Below are positions 1-8,625 of a DNA stretch of 64,000 nucleotides, piece by piece (position 1 is the stretch's first letter; each line of letters opens with the position of its first letter). The translations under genes and the position numbers were made by a program. Origin of the DNA: an uncultured Muribaculaceae bacterium (GTDB lineage Bacteria > Bacteroidota > Bacteroidia > Bacteroidales > Muribaculaceae); NCBI GenBank assembly GCA_905233845.1, contig CAJOFH010000013.1:30531-94530 (forward strand), in the 5' to 3' direction. A model generated the notes under the pieces. The model was not told where the DNA came from. It was given only the letters and a program-made list of their open reading frames with translations, and made no database searches.

Positions 1-119
1 ACATTTTTCTCATATTGTTGTGTTGCCCATTCCTGTGTGTTATTTTTGTTATTACAGGTTTGCATGCCATAAACACATGGTGTAAAAAGAAATAACTCCC
101 ATGTGTTATGAAAGTCTGA

Positions 120-152
120 GCGGTTGATTTACAAAAAAGGTAAATCAACCGC
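120..152. terminator. perfect 13-bp inverted repeat (GCGGTTGATTTAC-aaaaaag-GTAAATCAACCGC)
   Basis: Arms read directly; no long T tract, so terminator role is uncertain. Confidence 0.4.
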
Positions 153-301
153 AGGTGATTTTCCAAGAGAATGCTGATCTGCATGAGACTACCAACGCCT
201 GATGAATAATAAATCGCTAAAAGTAAACGGAAATAGGAGCTTAATAAACATAATAATATGGTTTTTAATCCGTTAATTATAAAAGAAATAGTTTATATGT
301 T

Positions 302-778
302 ATGGCGATAATAGAACAATGTCGAAAATGTAGAAGGAACTTGAGTGATTGCCCGTATTATGTACAGGAAGAAGTGAAACCATGCAAAAACTATATGTAC
401 CCGATAGATAATAGCACTTTTTTTAGCAACTTCTTGAGTCGAAAAGGAAGAATAGGAAAAACACAATATCAGGTTATTGGATTAATATCTTTGTGTGTGC
501 TTTTTCTCTGTATGTATTTAGCGAGTATTATAGTAGGCTTTCTCATGGCCTATAATATCAATATATTTGTTTGTGTAATTATTTTTTTTCTTATTATTAC
601 CCCACCGTTTATTATTATTAGTTTTGCCAAAAAAAGACGTTGCAATGACTTAGGAACAAGTTCTCGATATACAACGTTTAAGGAGTCGATTTTTAATAAT
701 GGCGAAGATGGCATAAATGAAAACGGGACAGAACCACTAAAACCATATGCCCCTCAAGTGGAATGGAGAGAAGAATAA
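302..778 (+). CDS. small membrane protein, truncated DUF805-like
   Basis: N-terminal Cys motifs, 'RKGRIGKTQYQ' and 'KKRRCNDLG' resemble DUF805; C-terminus looks unrelated. Confidence 0.45.
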   Translation: MAIIEQCRKCRRNLSDCPYYVQEEVKPCKNYMYPIDNSTFFSNFLSRKGRIGKTQYQVIGLISLCVLFLCMYLASIIVGFLMAYNINIFVCVIIFFLIITPPFIIISFAKKRRCNDLGTSSRYTTFKESIFNNGEDGINENGTEPLKPYAPQVEWREE

Positions 779-842
779 AGGTGTTCATATGAAAAAACAG
801 GGTACGACTCACTTCATTTAAATCTAAAAGTATCCCACAATC

Positions 843-1142
843 TTGAATCAGTCCTTTTCGCTCGTGGGCAAAGTCCTCAACATCGAGGGCTTTGCCGTGG
901 GCGAGGACGGTGTAACGCTCACCGCCGCACAAGTGCAGGAGATCGAGCGTGCGCTTGCCGAACGCGACAAACGCAACACCGAGCTCGCCGAACAACTGGA
1001 AGCGGTGAAAAAGTCGCCAGCCGACACTTCCACCGCAGTAATCAATGAAAGCAAGTCCGACACTCACCAACCACTTGACGAGGTGGAGAGTTTTGCACAG
1101 ACTTGCAACAGCTCCCGTGCATTGTACAATCAACTCCCTTGA
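843..1142 (+). CDS. phage head protein fragment (scaffold/protease C-terminal-like), possibly 5'-truncated
   Basis: TTG start, no clear RBS, coiled-coil acidic sequence directly upstream of capsid gene. Confidence 0.35.
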   Translation: MNQSFSLVGKVLNIEGFAVGEDGVTLTAAQVQEIERALAERDKRNTELAEQLEAVKKSPADTSTAVINESKSDTHQPLDEVESFAQTCNSSRALYNQLP

Positions 1143-1200
1143 TTGACGAAGCAGCTCATGAAATCACAGAATCCAAACCCTAATCCAAGAAAAACACACT

Positions 1201-2175
1201 ATGGCAGGAAGACTTAATTTCACCCTGGAAGACTATCAGACCGCGGCCATCAAATGGCGCAAGGATCTGCTTATGCTTCCCATCATCGGAATCTCCGACA
1301 CCCTGCAATATATGACAGGGCGTCCCGGAATCCGATACAAAGAGATTGTGGGCACCATCAATGCTGATGCCCAGTTTGCTCCCTACAAGTCCAACCGACG
1401 CGCCGACGTGGATCTCACGCTCGACCACCGCACGCTGGAGACCCACTTCGGCAATGTGGTGCTCGACTTCGAGCCGAACACCGCCATCAGCACACTGCTC
1501 GGCACCGGCGCAACGAAAGGCGACGGTCAGATGACCACGCCCACCGCTTTGCACGTGCTGGCACTTATCGCAAAAGGCTTGTCCTCGCACCTCAATGATG
1601 CTATTTGGAACGGCGTGCGTGATGCCAATGGCGACACCACTCACGATTTGTTCGATGGCTTCGACACTATCACCGAAGCGGAGATTGCCGCCGAGACCAT
1701 CAGTGAAACCAACAAGAACTACATGAAGCTCACTGAAGAAATCACCGCCGCCAACGCCGTTGACGTGGCGAAGGAGATTCTTTATTCGCTTGACCCACGC
1801 TTGCGTGCAAAAGACTTGAACTTGTACTGCTCGCAGGACTTCGCCGACAAGTACAACGAGGCCATGTTGCTTACCCACGGTGGTATTAACTACTACAACC
1901 AGTTCAATCAGAACTGCGTCGAGGGAAGCAACGGACGTTTGCACATCGTGCCGCTCTACAACAAGACCGACAGCAAATTCTTCCACGTCACACCCAAGAG
2001 CAATATGCTCGTGGGCTATGACCAGATGGGCGACGTGGAAAGCATCATGGTCAAGGAGTATGCTCCTTTCGTGCTTACCTACATCGCCACCATGTTCTTT
2101 GGTGTGCAGTTCGAGAGCATCGACTACCGCACACTCAAAGTAATTGAGTTGGCTGACAATGATTCAAATCCATAA
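1201..2175 (+). CDS. putative phage major capsid protein
   Basis: 324 aa, position in morphogenesis operon, capsid-like composition. Confidence 0.65.
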   Translation: MAGRLNFTLEDYQTAAIKWRKDLLMLPIIGISDTLQYMTGRPGIRYKEIVGTINADAQFAPYKSNRRADVDLTLDHRTLETHFGNVVLDFEPNTAISTLLGTGATKGDGQMTTPTALHVLALIAKGLSSHLNDAIWNGVRDANGDTTHDLFDGFDTITEAEIAAETISETNKNYMKLTEEITAANAVDVAKEILYSLDPRLRAKDLNLYCSQDFADKYNEAMLLTHGGINYYNQFNQNCVEGSNGRLHIVPLYNKTDSKFFHVTPKSNMLVGYDQMGDVESIMVKEYAPFVLTYIATMFFGVQFESIDYRTLKVIELADNDSNP

Positions 2176-2199
2176 CCCATAAAATCCACACATCGTATT

Positions 2200-2853
2200 A
2201 TGGCAACGAATTGTACCAGTATTCAAAACTCGCTCGCTTGGTGTCAGGGAACGCCCGAACTCCCTGGCATCAAGAGGCGAATCTACTACATCAGCAAAGA
2301 CCAAATCGTGAATTGGCCTACGCTCCAGCACGACACGCATGGTCGTCTCACTTCGGCAGTGTATAACGGCAACTTCGAGCTTGCCGCCGATGCCACTTGG
2401 AAGTTCATCGACATCCTGCCCGATAAGTCACAGCTCACCAGTGAGGCACAGGGCGAATACCCCAGCCAGACGCAGTTGAACAAGCTGACCGCAGTTCACC
2501 CAGGAGTGGGCGTTAACGCTTCGGCTCTTGCCGCTTACGTCAACAACTGCGACTGCGTGTTCCTTGTCGAGACAGTCAGAGGACGTTACCGTGTAGTCGG
2601 CAGCGAGAAATGGCAGGTCAAGTCCACGGTCGCACAGGATCTCGGACAAGGTGCCACCGGCACCACCAGCACCACGCTCTCGGTGGAAGCCACCGACGAG
2701 TGCCCCGCTCCCTTCTACAACGGAAAGATTGAGACCGAGGACGGTGTAATCAACCCGTCTGGCACTGCTACACAGTGGAACGGCGATGACCAAATCGCCG
2801 GTCCAGTCCAAATGGATCCGAATGACCAAATCGCCGAACCATACAATCCCTAA
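2200..2853 (+). CDS. putative major tail tube protein
   Basis: 'YRVVGSEKWQVKSTVAQDLGQGATGTTSTTLSVEATDECPAPFYNG' resembles tail-tube C-terminal region. Confidence 0.5.
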   Translation: MATNCTSIQNSLAWCQGTPELPGIKRRIYYISKDQIVNWPTLQHDTHGRLTSAVYNGNFELAADATWKFIDILPDKSQLTSEAQGEYPSQTQLNKLTAVHPGVGVNASALAAYVNNCDCVFLVETVRGRYRVVGSEKWQVKSTVAQDLGQGATGTTSTTLSVEATDECPAPFYNGKIETEDGVINPSGTATQWNGDDQIAGPVQMDPNDQIAEPYNP

Positions 2854-2868
2854 TGACTGCCAATCGGC

Positions 2869-3555
2869 ATGATTGACAGCCAGCGCGACATCGGGAGAAC
2901 ATCGGTCGACATGGGAGAGGTCTTGCGCGACATCTCCTTTCCTAATGCCGACCTTGATTCTCTCGATGTTTCATTTCCCGACAGCGGTTCTGCACCCCAG
3001 AGCCGCGCCCAACAAAAGGATTTGTTTGCCGTGCAGAAACGCAAGTCGTGGGATAAGTCCACCGAGGCTCGGTGTGACTTCTCCTATAGGCTTCGGCTGA
3101 CACGTCGCTCGGACATCAACTTTATCTCCATCTGGCAAAAGACCGTCTACGGACGCACACTCACCGACATCAAGGGCGACCCTGATATGGTGGACTTCTT
3201 TGCCGTCAGCATTTGCCCGGTCATCAAGGAAATGCTCGGCTACAACCTCAAAGATGGTAACTGGTGCATTGTCACTTCACCGAAACGCCGTCACAAGGTC
3301 AAGAACTTTTCGACGCTCATCAGCGAGAAATTGGGGCAAATGCTGGAGATTCCGTTTTACGAGGACGTGGCATTTTGCCACACTAAACAACGGGTGAACG
3401 CTGTTTTTGACCTCAATGTACTGCCCAAGGAGCCAAACATCATTGTCTATGATGACTTTGTGACAACGGGGCAGACATTGGCGGCTATGCGCAGGTTGCT
3501 CCAGCCGTTGGGCAAAAATCTCGTTTGGTTTACTAACGTCAACAATAAGCTTTGA
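2869..3555 (+). CDS. phosphoribosyltransferase-like protein
   Basis: 'NIIVYDDFVTTGQTLAAMRRLL' matches the PRPP-binding signature of type I PRTases. Confidence 0.65.
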   Translation: MIDSQRDIGRTSVDMGEVLRDISFPNADLDSLDVSFPDSGSAPQSRAQQKDLFAVQKRKSWDKSTEARCDFSYRLRLTRRSDINFISIWQKTVYGRTLTDIKGDPDMVDFFAVSICPVIKEMLGYNLKDGNWCIVTSPKRRHKVKNFSTLISEKLGQMLEIPFYEDVAFCHTKQRVNAVFDLNVLPKEPNIIVYDDFVTTGQTLAAMRRLLQPLGKNLVWFTNVNNKL

Positions 3556-3558
3556 AAT

Positions 3559-4290
3559 ATGAACGAAGAATTTACCAAGCAGGTACAAGATTGGCTGAAT
3601 ACTGCCGCCGAGGAGCGAGACAACGCACAAGGCGCGTTGCTCTTGCTCAAACTCACCGGCAACCAAATCATGTACCGAAATCTGATGGCTAATCCGAAAC
3701 GGAACGCCCAGTTTATTGAATACCAGTTGCAGAAACGGCTCAACTTCCGGCTAGCCAAGCTGACCCATGAACAGGTAGAGCAAATGCAGTCGCAAGTCAA
3801 TGTCATCGTAACGAAACGACACCTTGAACCGAAGCAGGAAAACCCTGCCAACGAGTTCCGCAAAGGCAAGCGTGCCGACCACGACACGCTGCCCGATGAG
3901 ATTCAGGCCCTCTATGTCGAGAACCTGGGCATCCTTCATAAGATGCGCGAGCTTCACCTGCGGCTGCGTAATCTCTCCACAGAGGAAAATCCTGCTCGTG
4001 ACTGCGACCGCTATCCGTTCCTCAAAGAACTTATCGAACTTGATAAGCGGCTGCACGCCAATTGGGAGCAGTATGACCACTTCACAGGTGCCGACGGCGA
4101 GGCGGTGATGACTGCCGACGCACGCGAGGAGAGTAAGAAGGCAGTCCGCTGGATTAACCTTGCCAAAGGCAGATATGCCAAAAAGCCAAGCGAGGAACTG
4201 AAAAGTCAGATCCTCGACTTCTATGGCAAGGTCATCAATCCTACGGACAAACTCACCAGTGATTTGAAGAAGCTGGGATTACTTGAATGA
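3559..4290 (+). CDS. phage hypothetical protein
   Basis: ORF 243 aa, tightly packed in operon. Confidence 0.6.
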   Translation: MNEEFTKQVQDWLNTAAEERDNAQGALLLLKLTGNQIMYRNLMANPKRNAQFIEYQLQKRLNFRLAKLTHEQVEQMQSQVNVIVTKRHLEPKQENPANEFRKGKRADHDTLPDEIQALYVENLGILHKMRELHLRLRNLSTEENPARDCDRYPFLKELIELDKRLHANWEQYDHFTGADGEAVMTADAREESKKAVRWINLAKGRYAKKPSEELKSQILDFYGKVINPTDKLTSDLKKLGLLE

Positions 4291-4808
4291 AAAGAACGGC
4301 TGACATATCGGACTTCCTAAAACCCATTCGGGAGAAGCCCTATCAAGCCTACTTGTCAAATGCCTTGCAGGTGGCGGACGTTCTCGACTGGGTGTTGCGA
4401 CAACTCGGCAAGTCCGAGGTGTGGCAGACATCGTTCTCAATCAGCGAGGAGTTCATTCGCCGATTGTACTTCATCGAGAAGTCCGGGCTCGTCACTCGGT
4501 TCAACCTCGTGCTCGACCACAAGGCCACCAACAAGACGCTGAAACTGTGGGCGTTCATCACGCAGGTAATCACCACCACCTACCTTGCCGACAACCACAG
4601 CAAGGTGCTGCTGGTCAAGAGCGAGAAAGGCGAAATGGTCAGTATCATTACGTCACAAAACCTCACACGAGGTAACAGGTGTGAGAGTGCCGTAGTGACA
4701 ACCGACCCTCAAATTTTCGCCACGCTCTTTGCTCAAATCGAAGATTTAATCACCAATCATTCTGTCCCACTCAATGACCTATTCAGAAGCAGAATTGCAG
4801 CAGATTGA
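4287..4808 (+). CDS. PLD-like (HKD) domain protein
   Basis: 'NHSKVLLVKSEKGEMVSIITSQNLTRGNRCESAVV' matches an HKD-type motif. Confidence 0.6.
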   Translation: MKRTADISDFLKPIREKPYQAYLSNALQVADVLDWVLRQLGKSEVWQTSFSISEEFIRRLYFIEKSGLVTRFNLVLDHKATNKTLKLWAFITQVITTTYLADNHSKVLLVKSEKGEMVSIITSQNLTRGNRCESAVVTTDPQIFATLFAQIEDLITNHSVPLNDLFRSRIAAD

Positions 4809-5049
4809 GCAGTTCGCATCAATCTACCTCAAAATATCGGACATGGCGGTGATTCTCGGTGTGCCTGTCGAAGTCTTGCGAGAAGACATCGCCGACAAGT
4901 CAACCGCAGTGAGCCAGCACTACCGACGTGGCAAAGCCGCCTCGAAAGTGAAACTGCTTGCGCAAGAAATGCAGCTGGCGCAGGTTGGCTCACCGCTAGC
5001 CATCGAGAACACACATCGCAATCTGCTCGATATGGAAGACGACGAGTAG
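4774..5049 (+). CDS. small HTH-like phage protein (possible terminase small subunit part)
   Basis: Position upstream of terminase, helical content. Confidence 0.4.
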   Translation: MTYSEAELQQIEQFASIYLKISDMAVILGVPVEVLREDIADKSTAVSQHYRRGKAASKVKLLAQEMQLAQVGSPLAIENTHRNLLDMEDDE

Positions 5050-5051
5050 TT

Positions 5052-5690
5052 ATGGCACAACACAACACCCTCGATGTTTGCCGTGTCGATTTGTTCACGG
5101 CAGAAGATGAATTGAGGCAACGATACCCCGAAGTTATCGTTGCCCGTGTCCTTCGTATTCGTGACGAATACAACTGGTTTCTCGCCAACCCTGACGCTAA
5201 AGACCGTCAGTTTGTCGAGCAAGCGGTCAGCCGTCACGGCATTAGCAAGGTGCTGGCGTATTCCGACCTTGCCATTGTCAAGGCTCTGCTGCCGCACCTC
5301 GCACAAGCGAGCCGTGACTTCCACCGCTATCGCTATAATGAAATGATCCTTGAAACATTCCAGATGGCGAAGAAACGCAAGGACACGAAGACGATGGAGA
5401 AAGCTGCTTCGTCTTATGCCAAGTTCAACAGAGTTGACCTCGAAGACGAGCAAGCAGTGCCGTATGACCTTATCGTGGTGCAGCCGTTCACGGCAACGGC
5501 AGACCCCACAGTTCTCGGCATTAAGCCCATACCGAACATTCAAGAGCGTATAAATGCGCTCATTAAGAAGTATCAAGCCGAGAACATCGACATCGAGGAC
5601 ATCGAGTTCGAGGAACCCGACCTCGAAATGAAATCCCTTATGCCGAACTATGACGATGAAGAAACCGCAGGAGAAGAAAATATACTTTAA
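5052..5690 (+). CDS. phage hypothetical protein, terminase-adjacent
   Basis: ORF 212 aa in operon. Confidence 0.55.
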   Translation: MAQHNTLDVCRVDLFTAEDELRQRYPEVIVARVLRIRDEYNWFLANPDAKDRQFVEQAVSRHGISKVLAYSDLAIVKALLPHLAQASRDFHRYRYNEMILETFQMAKKRKDTKTMEKAASSYAKFNRVDLEDEQAVPYDLIVVQPFTATADPTVLGIKPIPNIQERINALIKKYQAENIDIEDIEFEEPDLEMKSLMPNYDDEETAGEENIL

Positions 5691-7290
5691 TGCGCCGCAA
5701 CGCTTGACGCAGCTTATTGGTGCCAATACCACCGTAATTGTCGCTGGCCGTCGAACAGGCAAGACGGACAGCATCGCCTCGCCATTCGTGTTGCGCAATA
5801 TGCAACGAATGCCTGGCAGCACTGGCGGCATTGTCGTGCCGACCTACAAGCACGGACTGACAAACACCATTCCGGGCTTGCTGGCGGCGTGGAAACGATG
5901 GGGATTTCTCAATGGCGTGCATTATGTCATCGGGCGAAAACCGCCCAAGTCATTCGGCAAGCCCATCATCGAGCCTGCCGAATATGAGCACGTCATTACT
6001 TTCTACAACGGTTCTTGCGCCATCATCATTTCGCAAGACCGACCGGGCAGTTCCAATTCGCTGACACTTTCGTGGCTGCTCATCGACGAGGCAAAGTTCA
6101 TAGACTATGAACGCCTCAAAGATGAAACACTCCCTGCCAACGGCGGCATTAAATCGTATTTCGGACATCATTCGTTCAACCACTCCGTGATGATCCTATC
6201 CGATATGCCGCAGACGCAGAAAGGCTCGTGGTTTCTCCACTACCAAGAAAAGATGGACGTTGACCTTATCGAGACGATTAAGGGCACCGTCTATGAGATT
6301 TGGCACGTCAAGCAACGCATACGCGAGCTTGTCGCTGGTTACAAGTACGTGCCTGATTCTCTCTACGCCTATCTGCGTCGGCTCGACCGCAATCTGAATA
6401 GAATGCGGTCGGTTGCAGTTTACTACAAGGAATATTCCTCGATAGAAAACCTGCAACTGCTGGGCGAGAGCTACATCAAGCAAATGAAACGAGACCTCAC
6501 GCCAAAGACTTTCCAGACCTCAATTCTTTGCCAACGAATAGGAATCGCTAAAGACGGCTTCTATTCGTCGATGCGCGAAGCCCATAAATACAACGCCAGC
6601 GACTTCGATTATCTCGACTCGCTTGGCTATGACTTCAACGAAAGTCAGTTGGACTGCCGAGCCGACAAGGACTTGAATCCTTTCGCGCCCATTTGCATCG
6701 GAATGGACTACAACGCCAACATCAACTGGATTGTTGCCGGTCAGCCGCACGGCAGACGGCTCAATGTCATCAAGTCCTTTTACACCAAGTTTGAGCGCAA
6801 GATACCTGCGCTCATTGATGATTTCTGTCGATACTATGCCCACCACCAATGCAAGGTCGTGGTTTACTACTACGACAGTACCGCTCTCGGCGGCAACTAT
6901 GCCGTCAACGAGCAGGACTTCCATTGGGTGGTGTGCCACGAGTTTGAGCGGCACGGCTGGCAAGTCGAGGACATCAACCTCGGCAATCCCATGCGGCACG
7001 ATGAGAAATACTTGCTCATCAACCAGGGCTTTGCTGGAAAGCAACGCCTGATGCCGATGTTCAACCGCCAAAACAACGATGACCTCATTTTGGCTGTTCA
7101 GACCGCCGGGGTTGTGCGAGGTCGCAACGGCTTCCGCAAGGACAAAGGCGGTGAAAAGTTGGCAGAAACCGAAGAAGATCTGCTCCAACACCGCACCGAC
7201 GGCACGGACGCTTTCGACACCCTATACATAGGCTGTGAAAAGTTTCCGTACCGTGATACCTACGGCATAAATTCGAGCGGTGTTCTCTAA
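5650..7290 (+). CDS. terminase large subunit
   Basis: Walker A 'VAGRRTGKTDS', Walker B 'LLIDEAKFI', C-terminal 'GMDYNANINW' nuclease-type motif. Confidence 0.8.
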   Translation: MTMKKPQEKKIYFNAPQRLTQLIGANTTVIVAGRRTGKTDSIASPFVLRNMQRMPGSTGGIVVPTYKHGLTNTIPGLLAAWKRWGFLNGVHYVIGRKPPKSFGKPIIEPAEYEHVITFYNGSCAIIISQDRPGSSNSLTLSWLLIDEAKFIDYERLKDETLPANGGIKSYFGHHSFNHSVMILSDMPQTQKGSWFLHYQEKMDVDLIETIKGTVYEIWHVKQRIRELVAGYKYVPDSLYAYLRRLDRNLNRMRSVAVYYKEYSSIENLQLLGESYIKQMKRDLTPKTFQTSILCQRIGIAKDGFYSSMREAHKYNASDFDYLDSLGYDFNESQLDCRADKDLNPFAPICIGMDYNANINWIVAGQPHGRRLNVIKSFYTKFERKIPALIDDFCRYYAHHQCKVVVYYYDSTALGGNYAVNEQDFHWVVCHEFERHGWQVEDINLGNPMRHDEKYLLINQGFAGKQRLMPMFNRQNNDDLILAVQTAGVVRGRNGFRKDKGGEKLAETEEDLLQHRTDGTDAFDTLYIGCEKFPYRDTYGINSSGVL

Positions 7291-7391
7291 TCGCCTACGT
7301 TGGCACGGAAATTGCTTATACATTTTTGAGAAACAAATGTAAAAATATCCGTGGCCAAAAAAATCCATTGCGTTTGGATTTATTAAGGTGA

Positions 7392-7429
7392 GTGTGCATG
7401 TTTTTTGCACACCCTCAATAGTATATTTG
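7392..7429 (+). promoter_or_regulatory. promoter A: GTGTGCA-N7-TGCACAC palindrome plus TATATTTG -7 box
   Basis: Perfect 7-bp inverted repeat 9 nt upstream of a TAnnTTTG box; same layout at 8526-8562. Confidence 0.6.
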
Positions 7430-7494
7430 CAGATTGTTTAAGATGTTGTTACGGCAAATATTTGTCGCAACCCATTAACTATTTGTATTTAGTA

Positions 7495-8244
7495 ATGGAA
7501 CAGACACTTAAATTCACACCCCAGCCTTATGCAACAATGATTGCTAAAGGCTTGCTGAATGCAGTACGAACACGACTGCATTTCGAAAAAGCTCAACGCA
7601 TTTTCATCTATGCGGGTGAGCCAGTAACGAACCCTGCAATGCCCATCGAGTGGCAGCAGGAAGTAATCAACCATCAGCTGTTCGGCAACCTTGCCGAAAC
7701 AAAGGACTTGCCCACCAACGAGCTTGTAGGCTTCGTAGATGTGCTGTGTCCTGCCGACCCCAAGTCGAGTGTGTGGACGCTTGACGAAGAACCTGCCTAC
7801 ATCGTAGGCAACGCCCACGCCTTCGACAACCCTCTTGTCTTTCTCGAAAACGAGCATGGCAATCTTCGTGGCATCGAGGACTTCATCCCCTCGCACGTGT
7901 TCAAACCAGTCAATCCGTTCCTGCTTGACTATGACGAAGAACTTGTGCTGCCCGTCAACCGACGCTTGTTCCACATGGCAGCTATGCGCCAAACGCTGAA
8001 GTTCGAACTTACCGGCTTACTTGCAGTCACCGTTCTTGATGACAATGGCGAACTCAAACCGTTCACAAAATTCACTGTCATCAACAACCGTCGTGCTAAA
8101 TCTTTCCTCTTTGAGGGAGAGATTTGTCACGAACTCACTGCCGATGAAACCGACTTGCAACGCTACCCAAGCGTCACTTCTGCAGATGGTACGACAACGA
8201 GAGCGCAGCTTGTGCTCTCGTGCCGTTATGCGCTCACCGACTGA
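7495..8244 (+). CDS. ASCH-domain-like protein
   Basis: Start ATGGAACAG; 'LKFTPQPYATMIAKGL', 'FIYAGEP', 'GFVDVL' pattern resembles ASCH fold. Confidence 0.5.
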   Translation: MEQTLKFTPQPYATMIAKGLLNAVRTRLHFEKAQRIFIYAGEPVTNPAMPIEWQQEVINHQLFGNLAETKDLPTNELVGFVDVLCPADPKSSVWTLDEEPAYIVGNAHAFDNPLVFLENEHGNLRGIEDFIPSHVFKPVNPFLLDYDEELVLPVNRRLFHMAAMRQTLKFELTGLLAVTVLDDNGELKPFTKFTVINNRRAKSFLFEGEICHELTADETDLQRYPSVTSADGTTTRAQLVLSCRYALTD

Positions 8245-8291
8245 TTTTTCCTACAAAATCACTCCGTTTAGGAAAAATTGTCGTACCTTTG
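8244..8291 (+). promoter_or_regulatory. 10-bp inverted repeat (ATTTTTCCTA/TAGGAAAAAT) followed by TACCTTTG -7 box
   Basis: IR arms 8244-8253/8269-8278; box 8284-8291; no clear -33 TTTG. Confidence 0.5.
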
Positions 8292-8295
8292 CAAT

Positions 8296-8499
8296 GCCGA
8301 AAACATCGTTTTTGACATTACATAGGTTGTTCTAAAGAACATTATGCTTCTCGATGATTTGAAAACGTAGGAACTTTTCATTGATGAACGACGAAAGCAT
8401 AGTGGTTTCTCTCGCATATTGCGTGAGCCACTTTATGCACTCGTTCATCTGGTTATCCTACGACCATCAAATCTAGTGCTGTGGTTCACGCATTTTTTT
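8296..8499 (+). ncRNA. candidate structured RNA with ~118-nt compound stem and terminator
   Basis: Nested pairs GATTTGA/TCAAATC, CGTAGGA/TCCTACG, GATGAACGA/TCGTTCATC, GCAT-AGTGG/CCACT-ATGC, CGCA/TGCG; terminator 8477-8499. Confidence 0.6.
8477..8499 (+). terminator. rho-independent terminator (TGC-GTG hairpin + T7)
   Basis: TGC t GTG gtt CAC GCA TTTTTTT. Confidence 0.45.
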
Positions 8500-8525
8500 A
8501 GCTCCGTTAAGTTTTTTCTATTTTA

Positions 8526-8562
8526 GTGTGCAAGATTTTTGCTCACCTGTGATATACCTTTG
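8526..8562 (+). promoter_or_regulatory. promoter B: GTGTGCA-N7-TGCTCAC operator plus TACCTTTG
   Basis: Near-identical to promoter A; second inverted repeat CTCACC/GGTGAG spans the -7 box. Confidence 0.6.
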
Positions 8563-8568
8563 CAGCGG

Positions 8569-8595
8569 TGAGAATAATATTCATTCTCATTTTTT
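8569..8595 (+). terminator. 5'-UTR terminator/attenuator-like hairpin before the CoiA-like gene
   Basis: TGAGAAT-AATATTC-ATTCTCA followed by six Ts, between promoter B and ATG 8626. Confidence 0.5.
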
Positions 8596-8625
8596 CGTTA
8601 ACATATTATATAAATCCTTATTTAT

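Noticed and set aside
693-1986. Long minus-strand ORFs opposite phage structural genes (here and throughout the prophage)
   Set aside because: Antisense shadows of GC-biased coding sequence; no independent RBS, promoter or protein-family signal.
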